Below, piece by piece: positions 34,971 through 44,900 of a DNA stretch of 64,000 bases. The position numbers were made by a program, and so were the translations under genes. The notes beneath the pieces are model-generated. The model was not told where the DNA came from and did not search any database. It worked only from the letters and a program-made list of their open reading frames with translations. The stretch's first letter is position 1. Each line of letters begins with the position of its first letter. This DNA is from Bacteroidota bacterium (lineage in GTDB: Bacteria; Bacteroidota; Ignavibacteria; Ignavibacteriales; Ignavibacteriaceae): contig JADFPP010000002.1 of assembly GCA_022562275.1 (NCBI GenBank), positions 1-64,000 on the forward strand, read 5' to 3'.

Positions 34971-36413
34971 TTATAATAATACCTTACCAGAAGTTTCTTC
35001 CGAATTAAAATATTCTTTCGGCTTTTGGTAAAAGAATATCAGGATACTAAACATCAACCAAAATGGAAGATCACTAACAATAATTCCATAGGTAAGAATT
35101 CCAATACTATCGAAAATACATCGAATAAACATACTACCAAGTGCTGCAGAAATAACCAGATTTGTTAAAAATAATCGTTTGTCACCGTAAATTGTTTTTT
35201 TATAATTTGAAATAGAAATCTTCAAAAAAATCCACATAAAATAAAAAATAGTTATGATGCCCGGAATACCCATATCGCTTGCAAATTTAAGAAATATATT
35301 ATGTGAACCATTCTCTCCATTTGTAGCAATGTTAAGATCTATAATTACATGACCGGGCCACGAGTTTAATAGCACAGGTACATAATTGAATTCCAGATAT
35401 TTATAAGAACCGGGACCTATTCCCCACATAAGATTATCTTTGATAATATTATAAGAAAGAGCCCAAAAATAATCTCTCTGGCTCAAACCGGTTTTAATTC
35501 TAAAGAAAGTAGATACAATTTCGTTTAATTGATCAAATAACAAAAATATTAATATTATAATTAATGTAGAAATTGCAATTTTTTTGAAATACTTTTTATT
35601 TAATTGATGAGATATTACCAGTAAACTAACTACAACCGATAATATTGCAGCCCTTGAAATGATCAGGATTAGACCAATAATCAACAGAGCAGCTATTGAT
35701 AATAATAAATATTTTTTATCCTCGTATATTTTTGAGTAAGCAAACGTTAACACCAATGGCAGGGTTAGAATAAAAAATGCTGTAGTTTTACTTTGATTGG
35801 CGATGAAACCGGTAGCACGATATCTTCCAACAAAAACAAGATCAATCAATTTATTTCCGCTTAGGATAAAATCATAAATAGAGCCAAGGGCTAAGATCGA
35901 AGCTATAATTATCAGAGCTATGATGTATGTTTTTACATCCTTTAATTCTTTAATAAGTGCGTAGAAAATGTATGTAATTATAAAAAAGATCGTTTGTCTT
36001 CCGATCATAAGAACTCCAGCAAAAAAATACTGCGAGAGAATTGAAGTTATGATCATTGAGAAATAATACAGTACTAAAAAGTAAAGAATAGGTTTAGGAA
36101 CTTTTGGATATTCTGCAATATTTAATCCATAATGTTTAATAAATAGAAAACCAAGCAAAGAGAAATCAATTATCTGAACAAACAGTCTTATAGTACTGCC
36201 AAAATCACTAACTATTGAAAGAAGTGAAACTATTATCAATCCAATCAGGAATCTTTCACCATAAAGCAATATCAATAAGCTTATTACTATTGCGGCAATA
36301 CCAATCAATAAATAATTAACTAATAATACTGTAATTGAAACTGATAAGATTACTAACGTTACAACGATTAAATTATTTTCTATTATTAAGTTTGAACGAT
36401 TTATCTGCAGCAT
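34971..36413 (-). CDS. O-antigen polymerase/ligase-like membrane protein (Wzy/WaaL)
   Basis: A 480-residue protein with about 11-12 hydrophobic helices and the large periplasmic loop typical of the Wzy_C superfamily. That loop contains RDYFWALSYNIIKDNLMWGIGPGSYK and later NGENGSHNIFLKFASDMGI, where the GxGxGxF-like and SHN motifs of this family are recognisable. It would polymerise lipid-linked repeat units in the periplasm. Ligase and polymerase cannot be separated by sequence alone. Located 7 bases before the GT9 gene's stop. Confidence 0.85.
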   Translation of the reverse strand: MLQINRSNLIIENNLIVVTLVILSVSITVLLVNYLLIGIAAIVISLLILLYGERFLIGLIIVSLLSIVSDFGSTIRLFVQIIDFSLLGFLFIKHYGLNIAEYPKVPKPILYFLVLYYFSMIITSILSQYFFAGVLMIGRQTIFFIITYIFYALIKELKDVKTYIIALIIIASILALGSIYDFILSGNKLIDLVFVGRYRATGFIANQSKTTAFFILTLPLVLTFAYSKIYEDKKYLLLSIAALLIIGLILIISRAAILSVVVSLLVISHQLNKKYFKKIAISTLIIILIFLLFDQLNEIVSTFFRIKTGLSQRDYFWALSYNIIKDNLMWGIGPGSYKYLEFNYVPVLLNSWPGHVIIDLNIATNGENGSHNIFLKFASDMGIPGIITIFYFMWIFLKISISNYKKTIYGDKRLFLTNLVISAALGSMFIRCIFDSIGILTYGIIVSDLPFWLMFSILIFFYQKPKEYFNSEETSGKVLL

Positions 36414-36419
36414 ATTTCT

Positions 36420-37595
36420 TTAATTAACAATTACCTGATTATTGTTGTTTTCTTTTATACCTAAAAGCTCGATAAAACTATTAATAGAATCTTCTATTTG
36501 ATCAACAGTAATTTGATTCAAACATTCGTAACTCGGACAATTTATACCACCAAGAGTAAAACAAACTTTTTCTTCTTTTGCAGAGCAAGATAATTCTTTC
36601 TGAAAATATCTGTGATTTTCACCAAAAGGTAATGAAAATTTTGGATTAGTTGGACCGTAAATTGTAAAAATTGGTTTGCCTAGTAAATTTGCAATATAAG
36701 ACGGACCCGAATCATTCGAAATAAATAAACAGGCTTCTTTTGTTTTTTCTATTAATTCATCGACGGTATTCGTAATCTGAATCTCTAGCCCCAAGGATTT
36801 CATTTCAATCAAAATATCATATTCAATAAAATTTGGTGGGGAAATAATACAAACTTTATATCTATTGTTTAATCGATCGGCAAGTTCAATAAATTTTTGA
36901 AGACCCCATTCTTTTGCTTTTCTTATGGCAAATGGATGAATTAATATTTTATCTGTTAAACTGAAATTACTTTTAAACGCATATGAATAACCTGTATAAT
37001 GCGGTTTGACACTTTTAAGTACATCTATATAAATATCAATGTAATGAGGAGATGTCCTTATAGGTACAAACGTTGAGTATAAATATTCAAAATATACAAG
37101 GTTCGTACCTATTATTTTTCTGGCACCCGAATTTAAGATTAGTGAAGCAGAAGCCGGATTTCCTGTTAAATCAAAAATAATTTCCGGTTTAAGGTCATTA
37201 ACAGTTTTTCTGCAATTTTTTTTTGCTATTCTCCTTTGCAAGAAAAAATCACTTTTCTCAATTGTAATAATGTTTTCACTTTCAAATTTTATCTCAAGAA
37301 TATTTTTAGATTCGGGATAACATAAAATGAAGATTTCGTATTCTTTATAACAATCATAAATACCTTTGATTGCAGGAATGCAAAAAACTGTGTCGCCTAA
37401 CCTGTGAAGACATATTATTAATAATCGCTTAGAATCATAGGATTGTTTTCTTAAAATCAACTGTATCAAAGCGATGCTAAATTTTGTAATGATTAGTACA
37501 AGGTAATGAAGTATTCTTATACGCTTTAATATCAGAGTTAACTTTAAAGAACTGTCTTTACTCTTATGAAAATTTCTTTCTTTAACCGGATCCAA
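36420..37595 (-). CDS. GT9-family glycosyltransferase (heptosyltransferase-like)
   Basis: A 391-residue GT-B protein. The N-terminal domain has HRLGDTVFCIPAIKGIY, matching the (R)xGDxxxxxP motif of ADP-heptose transferases, and the C-terminal domain has FISNDSGPSYIANLLGKP and IYGPTNPKFSLPFG. Extra cysteines (CSAKEEKVC, NCPSYEC) near the end are typical of this branch. TTG start. A basic, hydrophobic N-terminus (30-50) suggests membrane association. Whether it uses a heptose here is unknown since no heptose genes are in view. Confidence 0.88.
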   Translation of the reverse strand: MDPVKERNFHKSKDSSLKLTLILKRIRILHYLVLIITKFSIALIQLILRKQSYDSKRLLIICLHRLGDTVFCIPAIKGIYDCYKEYEIFILCYPESKNILEIKFESENIITIEKSDFFLQRRIAKKNCRKTVNDLKPEIIFDLTGNPASASLILNSGARKIIGTNLVYFEYLYSTFVPIRTSPHYIDIYIDVLKSVKPHYTGYSYAFKSNFSLTDKILIHPFAIRKAKEWGLQKFIELADRLNNRYKVCIISPPNFIEYDILIEMKSLGLEIQITNTVDELIEKTKEACLFISNDSGPSYIANLLGKPIFTIYGPTNPKFSLPFGENHRYFQKELSCSAKEEKVCFTLGGINCPSYECLNQITVDQIEDSINSFIELLGIKENNNNQVIVN

Positions 37596-37644
37596 TTGAT
37601 TTATAAGATTTATTTTTTAATAATGATTATTGAGATACAAAATA

Positions 37645-39456
37645 TCAATTAGAATACCTTGCCGCATTTTCTTTCAATTTGATCAACACTTTTAAAAGAG
37701 TTAATACGTGCTCAGTTTCAAATGTACTTACGTTCTTTATTTTCTTTAGGAATGATAGCTGCAAGTCATTATTCGACTCATGATCATTTTCCAACAGTTT
37801 TGTTAAATATGGGTTTATCTCTTTCTGAAAATTTTGGTTTATGGTTACTTTGTTGAAATATCTGTTTACAAACCTTTTCATAAAAAGAGGCAAACGAGGA
37901 TATACATTATCTTTAGCAAACAAAATTACCTTTAATTTATTGGATGTAATAGGCAGTTTCCACAGTGCATTATTTTCTGCAGCAGCTTCAGGCGAGAGTC
38001 TGACTAAAAACTGTTTCTGTAAATAATAATTTTCTTTAATATTATCCGGCAGCATCATAGAATAATTAAAAAACGGTTGTGAATAAAAAGGTGTGATACT
38101 CCAAAACCAATACCTGTTTCTATCTTCGCCTTCAAACAACCATTTTAACCCTCTTCCGAAAATTACAAAACGTACATATTTGTTATCAATAATTTTCTCA
38201 GAATAATTATTTAAGATATTAAAAAGTTCATTATAGAAATCGTTATAATTTATACCGGTTATTTTTAATACATTTGTTAAAGTAAACAAACTTGAACGTG
38301 ACGATATAATATACTTCACCAATTCATCTAACGAATTAAACTTAACGGCAGGCAATTGACTTGGTAAAACTCTATGCCCTCCATCTCCCGTAAGGTAAAG
38401 TAATTTATTACCTTCCTTTCCCAATAATTGACGGAGGAACTGAACCATAAAATTATTACCCAAATCATTCATACCTCTTTTTGTTTCGAGCAGAAAGGAA
38501 ATATCTTTTTGTTCCGCCTGATCAAGTTGTAATAAATTCCAATCCATATTAAAAAGCTTGGACAAATCCTCAGAAATATTTACATCATCCTGATTGGATT
38601 TATCATCTTTAATAAAAGTATAAGCTTTATAATGAATTGATGCTTTTTCGAGTGCAGCTAAAACCGCTCTTGAATCCAATCCGCCGCTTAAAGAGAGTAT
38701 ATTTTCAAATCCTTCTTTACACCTGTTTTTGCTTGCTGTTAGGAACAAATCCTCCATATTATTAATAATTGTTTCCATATCCGGTAATTCATCAATCTTA
38801 TTATCAAGATTATACTTATGGACATTCATTGTTTTTATATAATCTTTTTCTGCATCAACAATGAATAAAGTGCCGGGTTGTACTCTTTTTATCTGCTCAT
38901 ACAAAGTTCGAGTGTGCAGCGGATAACCGAAAAACAGAAACTGCGCAATCCCCATTATATCAATTTGTATGGGCAAGGATAAGTTTAAAATAAAAGATAT
39001 TTCGCGTGTTATTATTAAACTGAAATCACTTTGGTATGAGTATAATGCCAGTCTTCCTAAACTATCATTAAATATTGCAATCCGTTTGTTGGCAAGGTTA
39101 TGAATAACTATAATAAATTCACCATCGGCGTTATTCAACCATTTTGTTAAATCTTCTTTGTTTTCATTTGATTCATCAAAGACTGTTTCTGCTAATCTTT
39201 CTAACTCTTCTTTAAGTTTACCTTTTGATTTATTATAAATTTTACCCTCAATTATTATAAGATACTTATCTGTTCTAAAAATTTCTGATGGGTACTCAGG
39301 ATACTTAGTACACGCTACGAAATAATTCTTTTCTTCAATAAAATTTGTAAGAGCATAACGTTCGGTAAATAGCAGAGAATTAAGAGAATTATCTATTGCA
39401 TCTTTACCTATGAAAGAAAAAGATTTCTTGTTGTAGTAAAAAGTTATACCGGGCAT
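37645..39456 (-). CDS. asparagine synthase-like amidotransferase without glutaminase Cys
   Basis: A 603-residue AsnB-like protein. The N-terminal class II glutaminase domain starts MPGITFYYN: position 2, which must be Cys for glutamine hydrolysis, is Pro, so this half cannot use glutamine in the known way. The synthetase domain has the intact ATP-pyrophosphate loop LSLSGGLDSRA (Ser257-Ser262). Homologues in surface-glycan clusters are thought to amidate uronic acids or act with unknown amine donors. It overlaps the FkbM gene by 13 bases, suggesting coupled expression. Confidence 0.88.
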   Translation of the reverse strand: MPGITFYYNKKSFSFIGKDAIDNSLNSLLFTERYALTNFIEEKNYFVACTKYPEYPSEIFRTDKYLIIIEGKIYNKSKGKLKEELERLAETVFDESNENKEDLTKWLNNADGEFIIVIHNLANKRIAIFNDSLGRLALYSYQSDFSLIITREISFILNLSLPIQIDIMGIAQFLFFGYPLHTRTLYEQIKRVQPGTLFIVDAEKDYIKTMNVHKYNLDNKIDELPDMETIINNMEDLFLTASKNRCKEGFENILSLSGGLDSRAVLAALEKASIHYKAYTFIKDDKSNQDDVNISEDLSKLFNMDWNLLQLDQAEQKDISFLLETKRGMNDLGNNFMVQFLRQLLGKEGNKLLYLTGDGGHRVLPSQLPAVKFNSLDELVKYIISSRSSLFTLTNVLKITGINYNDFYNELFNILNNYSEKIIDNKYVRFVIFGRGLKWLFEGEDRNRYWFWSITPFYSQPFFNYSMMLPDNIKENYYLQKQFLVRLSPEAAAENNALWKLPITSNKLKVILFAKDNVYPRLPLFMKRFVNRYFNKVTINQNFQKEINPYLTKLLENDHESNNDLQLSFLKKIKNVSTFETEHVLTLLKVLIKLKENAARYSN

Positions 39457-40238
39457 TTGATTCTTTCAATTAAATTGTTTGGTTTACAAATAAAATTCGT
39501 ACCAGCGGGTATTTCCTTTAGATTAATATTAAAGGCATCGCAATCATAATTTAATTCCTTCAAAATCTTCAGTGCAAACAAAGATGATTCAAAATATTCT
39601 CCTCCTAATTCAATACAAATTACAGGTTTGTCCTTTAATAGAAATCTTTTACCTCCAAGAAGTACCTGGGGTTCATATCCTTCAGTATCTATTTTCATAA
39701 ATGAAATCTTTTTCTTTATTTTTTCAGAAAATTTATCGAGGGTTGTCAGTTTAATTTCTTCGGTGATGGCATCAGACGACATTTTGTGAACAATAGTGCT
39801 TACACCAGTTTGATGAGAATCGTAATAAAGTATGGCTTTACTTTCTTCTTCTCCTAATCCCACATCAAAAGAATCTACATTGTTAAGATTATTGATTAAT
39901 ATGGTCCTGTTCAATTTTTTAAAATTTTCCGGTGACGGCTCGAACGTAAAAACTTTGCCATTTACACCAACAAGTTCCGATAATATTAAAGTATAAAATC
40001 CTAAATTACCTCCGACATCTATTACAGCATCTCCTTTCCGAATATAATTTTGAACTTTATTTAACTCTTCTTCGTAATATTTTTTCCAAAATGAATGATA
40101 CAAACGTTCACTAATATCACCATTATCATAGTATATAAATTTATGTTTACCATGTGCTACAATTAAGTCTCCCCCGACAAACTTTTTTTTTAATTTTAAC
40201 TTAAAGCATGTAAAATTAAATTTAATTCTATTGTACAA
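39444..40238 (-). CDS. FkbM-family methyltransferase
   Basis: SAM-dependent methyltransferase of about 264 residues. The family core is visible: DAVIDVGGNLGFYTLILSEL (SAM loop), VFTFEPSPENFKKL, ISFMKIDTEGYEPQVLLGG and the C-terminal VICIELGG. It probably O-methylates a sugar of the cluster's glycan. The TTG at 40238 has no clear ribosome site. The frame is open and coding-like further upstream to a stop at 40317-40319 (IKSIGIQATAAKAFQYLYN) but offers no ATG, GTG or TTG, so the true start may be a rare codon or may have been lost. Confidence 0.88.
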   Translation of the reverse strand: MYNRIKFNFTCFKLKLKKKFVGGDLIVAHGKHKFIYYDNGDISERLYHSFWKKYYEEELNKVQNYIRKGDAVIDVGGNLGFYTLILSELVGVNGKVFTFEPSPENFKKLNRTILINNLNNVDSFDVGLGEEESKAILYYDSHQTGVSTIVHKMSSDAITEEIKLTTLDKFSEKIKKKISFMKIDTEGYEPQVLLGGKRFLLKDKPVICIELGGEYFESSLFALKILKELNYDCDAFNINLKEIPAGTNFICKPNNLIERIKCPV

Positions 40239-40381
40239 ATACTGAAATGCCTTTGCCGCAGTTGCCTGAATACCAATACTTTTTATATTAGAAAATAATT
40301 TTTTCGCTAATATCTTTTATAAGCACAAATTCCTAATTTTATTTACCTAAAAAATCACACCGGAAAACTTTGGTTAACAGT

Positions 40382-41107
40382 TCAATCCTTAAATGCAACA
40401 CCAATAAAATTTTGTGTTAGAATTCTTTCAGTTCCGCCTGTTTCAATTAAGCGAATACCATTTAAAAATAACTTCACTATCTTCCAAAGTAATAACCGTA
40501 AGATTCCTTTTATATCTTTTGCGTATGGTTCGGATTCAAAAAATTTGATCCCATTAAATCCAACAAGTTTTAAAATTTGTATTGCAGAATTCGGTGTAAA
40601 AATAGTTAGGTGTGTAAGATCACCATAGATTATTCTGGTTGCATTTATGCCCAAACCATTTGGTGTGTGAAAAACAAATGCTCCACCATTTCTTAATTTG
40701 TTATAAATGCCTTCAAACAAAGGAATAAGCTCATCTTTATGAAAATGTTCAATTAAATCAATTGCAAATATCAAATCAAATTTTTCATTGTTGTTTTTAA
40801 GATATTCTAACACACCAATCTCTTCTGCATTTAAATTCTGCGCTTTTGCGATATCTATCTGCTCTTTGGAAACATCAATTCCAAATACATTTTTGTACCC
40901 GTTATTGATTAAGAATTCTAAGAATATTCCTCTGCCACAGCCCAATTCCAATATGCGCACATCTTTGTTAAACTCCTTCAAAATTGGCAGGTACTGATAT
41001 CGATATTTACTTAGCGTAACAGCAACACTTTTTTCATCAAATTCAGAGATATGCTCTTTAAATGTAGATGAATATCTTCTATATAATTCTTCTCTAAAAT
41101 CATTCAT
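40382..41107 (-). CDS. class I SAM-dependent methyltransferase
   Basis: A 241-residue Rossmann methyltransferase with the SAM loop ILELGCGRGIFLEFL (near 53-67), the acidic NVFGIDVSKEQ and FDLIFAIDLIEHFHKDEL, and FHTPNGLGI. It resembles the sugar-modifying methyltransferases found in O-antigen clusters. It lies between the flippase and FkbM genes, with 24 bases to the flippase stop and a 140-base gap on the FkbM side. Substrate unknown. Confidence 0.9.
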   Translation of the reverse strand: MNDFREELYRRYSSTFKEHISEFDEKSVAVTLSKYRYQYLPILKEFNKDVRILELGCGRGIFLEFLINNGYKNVFGIDVSKEQIDIAKAQNLNAEEIGVLEYLKNNNEKFDLIFAIDLIEHFHKDELIPLFEGIYNKLRNGGAFVFHTPNGLGINATRIIYGDLTHLTIFTPNSAIQILKLVGFNGIKFFESEPYAKDIKGILRLLLWKIVKLFLNGIRLIETGGTERILTQNFIGVAFKD

Positions 41108-41131
41108 AATTTGTATAAACTTTATTTTGCG

Positions 41132-42673
41132 TTATGCTGATTTCACTGATCTTACTGAATTCAATAGTTCCTTCACTAACACCAAAGACTTATTACCAGT
41201 TAAGTAAACATTCAAAATATAAACTGAAAGAAAAAACAAAATTTTCATCAGGTTAATATAATTGTAATTTGGAATTATATAATAAAACATTAATTGGATA
41301 ATGAGATATGAAAATAAACCGTTTGTTAAATGAAAAACCAATTCTTTAAAAAATAAGCTTTGATTTTTTATTGGTAATTTTTTATAAACTAAAATAAAAC
41401 TGGACAGAAAGAAAAATATGTAGCTAACCGATGTTGCGAGAGCCAGCCCGTTTTGTTTCCACAATCCGACAAAAATAAAATTAAGTACAATTTTTAAAAC
41501 AATGCCTGTTACAGTAATTATCAATAACCAGTTCACAAACTTGGCTCCGTATATTATCTTATTAAAGATTGCATAGGTTGAATAAAAAATTAAACTAAAT
41601 GCGTAAGCTTTAAGCGCAAGGAATGTATCCAATGTGTCGGAACTGGAAAATTTTCCTCTTTCAAAAAGCAATTTGATAATACTATCGCCATAGAAAAAGA
41701 ACAGAAATGCTATCGGGACAAAAAATAATAAGTTGGCACTTATAGAATCGGATAAATTCTTTTGCAGATTATCAAATGACTTCGTTTGGATATTTTCTGA
41801 AAATTTCGGGAACATAACAGTTGCAAAAGCCAATGACACAACAGTTACCGGTAAATTAAATAGATTGGAGGCATAACTTAAAGATGCTATTCCACCCGGG
41901 TCAACCATCTTGAAAAAATATCTGTCGGCTAATAAATAAAATTGACCTATTGTTTCGATGAGAATTATGCTGAAAATTGTTATATCTAAAAAGCTGAACA
42001 CTTCTCTTTTATCTTTTAGAGAGAAAAACGAGAAACTCACACGAGAGCTTCCTTTAATCAACAAGTAGATGAATTGAAAAAAAATTCCGAGGATAAATCC
42101 AAGTGGAATTGTGTAAATACCAAACTTATCAGTAAAAAAAATTAAGATCGGGATTATTGTAAGATTAAGAAACAATCTCCCGATAGCCGGATATTTAAAC
42201 TTATATTCAGCTTGTTCAAAAGCAGTTAAAATTGAAATGGCAAAGGTAAAAGGGATTGTGATTAGGAATAATCTGAAAATATTTACAGCAACTTCTTTTA
42301 ATGAATTATTATCAGTATTAAGGTAAACACCAATAATTGTTTCTGACATGAAGTACAAAACAATTGAGATGAAAAAACCAATTAGAATAAAAACAAAAAA
42401 GTTTGTTGTGAAAAATTTATTTGTGGAATCAGGATCCCGGGATTTTGCTTTGTGGTAAGCAGGAATGAAATAATTTTGTCCGATAAATAAAGCAACAGTA
42501 TTTATGGTTATTGGAATAACAGCACCAACAAGATATACATCAAAATCTACCCCTCGTCCAAAGTAATTTGCAAATAATACTTCCCTGAAAAACCCTAATC
42601 CTCTGCTAAAAAGATTTAGAATTGTTATAAATATAAATGCACCTGCTAATGTGGAAGTAAACTTTTTGTTCAT
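41132..42673 (-). CDS. MurJ/Wzx-type lipid-linked glycan flippase
   Basis: Polytopic inner-membrane protein of the MOP superfamily, 513 residues with about 13-14 helices. The N-terminus, NLFSRGLGFFREVLFANYFG then GVDFDVYLVGAVIP, has the (S)R-x-LGx-R-x-x-x-A signature of MurJ (MviN). In a glycan cluster such proteins flip undecaprenyl-linked repeat units to the periplasm. It could alternatively be an additional MurJ for lipid II. Located between the sugar nucleotide enzyme and the methyltransferases. Confidence 0.88.
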   Translation of the reverse strand: MNKKFTSTLAGAFIFITILNLFSRGLGFFREVLFANYFGRGVDFDVYLVGAVIPITINTVALFIGQNYFIPAYHKAKSRDPDSTNKFFTTNFFVFILIGFFISIVLYFMSETIIGVYLNTDNNSLKEVAVNIFRLFLITIPFTFAISILTAFEQAEYKFKYPAIGRLFLNLTIIPILIFFTDKFGIYTIPLGFILGIFFQFIYLLIKGSSRVSFSFFSLKDKREVFSFLDITIFSIILIETIGQFYLLADRYFFKMVDPGGIASLSYASNLFNLPVTVVSLAFATVMFPKFSENIQTKSFDNLQKNLSDSISANLLFFVPIAFLFFFYGDSIIKLLFERGKFSSSDTLDTFLALKAYAFSLIFYSTYAIFNKIIYGAKFVNWLLIITVTGIVLKIVLNFIFVGLWKQNGLALATSVSYIFFFLSSFILVYKKLPIKNQSLFFKELVFHLTNGLFSYLIIQLMFYYIIPNYNYINLMKILFFLSVYILNVYLTGNKSLVLVKELLNSVRSVKSA

Positions 42674-42802
42674 CCTTAAAGATATTGCTTTTAACTTTTC
42701 TGAAATGAGAGATCAAACAAACTTAATTTTGATTTAGATGTGAAGTAACGATAAATGATTAATGATTCTAAGATCATCTAAAAATAATAAATGTTGTTAG
42801 AC

Positions 42803-43747
42803 TCAAGATTTACTTAAACCGACAAAATATTTAATCGTTTTTTCCAACCCTTTTTTTCTATCAACAATCGGTTCCCAACCTAAAATTTTTCTTGCTTTTT
42901 CAATGCTGGGCTGGCGCACTTTCGGGTCATCTATTGGAAGCTGCTCAAAAACTATTTTACTTTTAGATCCTGTTACCTGGATCACTTCATCCGCAAATTC
43001 TTTAACGGTTATCTCATCCGGATTGCCAATATTTACAGGATCAGTTTCTTTACTCATTAACAATTTATATATACCATCAATTAAATCTGATACATAACAA
43101 AAACTTCGGGTTTGCGAGCCATCACCAAAAACTGTTATGTCTTCTCCTTTTAATGCCTGTCCTATAAATGTTGGTAAAGCTCTACCATCATCCGGTCGCA
43201 TCCTTGGACCGTATGTATTAAATATTCTCACTATTCTTGTATCTATTCCATGATACCTATGATAAGCCATAGTAAGGGCTTCGGCAAATCTTTTTGCTTC
43301 ATCGTAAACTCCACGCGGTCCAATTGGATTTACATTCCCCCAATAATCTTCACTTTGCGGATGAATTTTAGGATCACCGTAAACCTCGGATGTTGATGCT
43401 AATAAGAATGTAGCTTTCTTTTCTTTTGCCAGACCAAGAGCTTTATGTGTTCCAAGAGATCCTACCTTTAGTGTTTGAATTGGAAGTTTTAAATAATCAA
43501 TGGGACTTGCAGGAGAAGCAAAATGTAATATATAATCAACTTCCCCCGGAATAAATATGTAATTTGTGACATCATGCTTTATAAATGAAAAATTATCGTT
43601 CCCAGAAAGATGACTAATATTATCAGTATTGCCGGTTGAAAGGTTGTCAACACAAATAACTTTAAAATTTTTTTCTAAAAGTTTATCACAAAGATGCGAA
43701 CCCAGGAAACCTGCTCCCCCGGTTACAACTGCAGTTGAAGAATACAA
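42803..43747 (-). CDS. UDP-glucuronate decarboxylase / NAD-dependent epimerase (UXS-like)
   Basis: Extended SDR enzyme of 314 residues. NAD site [12 protein letters not shown], then [17 protein letters not shown], then STSEVYGDP and the catalytic Tyr-x3-Lys in [11 protein letters not shown], followed by [16 protein letters not shown]. The SPASP and MRPDDGR motifs are characteristic of UDP-glucuronate decarboxylase, which makes UDP-xylose. TTG start with an excellent AAAGGGGGT ribosome site; the start overlaps none of the upstream stop. Function as UDP-xylose supplier for the cluster is inference from family. Confidence 0.9.
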   Translation of the reverse strand: MYSSTAVVTGGAGFLGSHLCDKLLEKNFKVICVDNLSTGNTDNISHLSGNDNFSFIKHDVTNYIFIPGEVDYILHFASPASPIDYLKLPIQTLKVGSLGTHKALGLAKEKKATFLLASTSEVYGDPKIHPQSEDYWGNVNPIGPRGVYDEAKRFAEALTMAYHRYHGIDTRIVRIFNTYGPRMRPDDGRALPTFIGQALKGEDITVFGDGSQTRSFCYVSDLIDGIYKLLMSKETDPVNIGNPDEITVKEFADEVIQVTGSKSKIVFEQLPIDDPKVRQPSIEKARKILGWEPIVDRKKGLEKTIKYFVGLSKS

Positions 43748-43748
43748 A

Positions 43749-44897
43749 TTAACCCCCTTTAATTTCTTTTTGAAGAAGGATTACTTTTTTCTCTTTAAAC
43801 ACAACGAACAAACTGAGAATCAGAAAAATAAAAATACTGCCTACAACTGTTGAGAAAATTACCTTTGGTGATGATTTACGTAAGGGTGGAATTGCTTCAT
43901 CCAATATTTCTACGGTTGGGATGTCCCTATTTTCTTGTATTTTTTCTTTATAGTACTGCTGCTGAAGCAATAAATATACTTCATTTTGAATTTTTACATC
44001 TCGAAGCAAGCCAGCTAATTCTTTCCCCAACTCTGGAACATCACTAAAAGCTAATAAATAATCCTGACTTCCTAATTGCATTTTATCGTACTGCTCTTTC
44101 AGTTCTCTAAGTTTATTTCGTAACGAAATTAATGTTTGATTGTCTTCGCGCAAATTTGTTTCTAAAAATCCAAGTTCAATTTCTGTTTGAATTATCTCCG
44201 TTTTTAATTTTGATGCTGCATCAATAGCCGCAGATATTTGTTCCGGAAGCGAAATAGTTTTATTTTCATCCTGAAAATTCATTAACCGTAATTCAACGGA
44301 ATCGAGTACAGCTTTAGTTTTGATAAGTTGTGTTTCAATATATTTCCGGGCACGTTTAGCTTTAGAAGAAAGTTTTGCCTTGTTGATAAAATCCAAAGCT
44401 TCTATATAAGTGTTAGAAAGTATTGCCGCAAATCTTTTTAACGAATCCTTGTTGGCTAATAACAAGGGGATAAAACTCGATGTAACTTCAACATCTAATT
44501 TTATAATTCCTTCTTTGGTGAGAATAATGTTTAGTTGGTTGTTAAGATAGTTTGCTGCTATTATCTCGGTTTCTTCACCATAATAATCTTTTAAATTAAA
44601 TTTCCTCACTACATATAGGGCAGCCGTTCGACTTTTAAGAATCTGCACAAACAATTCGGAGTTAAATGCTTTAGATGATGTATAAAAAAAGCCTGACATA
44701 ACATTATCGCCTAATAAACTGGAAAGTGCGCCCGATTGATTTCCCTGCTCAGGGGGCAAAACAGTAATTTCTGATCTATAAGTTAGCGGGTAAATAAGAA
44801 AAAGAATGACAAATAAAAATATTGTAGAAATTATAGTCGTTTTAAGAAGAAAACTAATGTTTCGTAAAATTATGTTTAATAAATCATGAAAACTCAA
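43749..44897 (-). CDS. Wzz-type polysaccharide co-polymerase / chain-length determinant
   Basis: A 382-residue inner-membrane protein with one helix near residues 20-40 ([16 protein letters not shown]), a large periplasmic part with coiled-coil ([20 protein letters not shown], 240-265) and a second helix near 355-372 ([17 protein letters not shown]). This is the Wzz/PCP topology; no Walker kinase domain is attached. The [10 protein letters not shown] motif before the second helix is the family's proline-rich mark. TTG start, GAGGT ribosome site. Adjacent to the SLBB export gene (3-base gap), its expected partner. Confidence 0.9.
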   Translation of the reverse strand: MSFHDLLNIILRNISFLLKTTIISTIFLFVILFLIYPLTYRSEITVLPPEQGNQSGALSSLLGDNVMSGFFYTSSKAFNSELFVQILKSRTAALYVVRKFNLKDYYGEETEIIAANYLNNQLNIILTKEGIIKLDVEVTSSFIPLLLANKDSLKRFAAILSNTYIEALDFINKAKLSSKAKRARKYIETQLIKTKAVLDSVELRLMNFQDENKTISLPEQISAAIDAASKLKTEIIQTEIELGFLETNLREDNQTLISLRNKLRELKEQYDKMQLGSQDYLLAFSDVPELGKELAGLLRDVKIQNEVYLLLQQQYYKEKIQENRDIPTVEILDEAIPPLRKSSPKVIFSTVVGSIFIFLILSLFVVFKEKKVILLQKEIKGG

Positions 44898-44900
44898 TGT

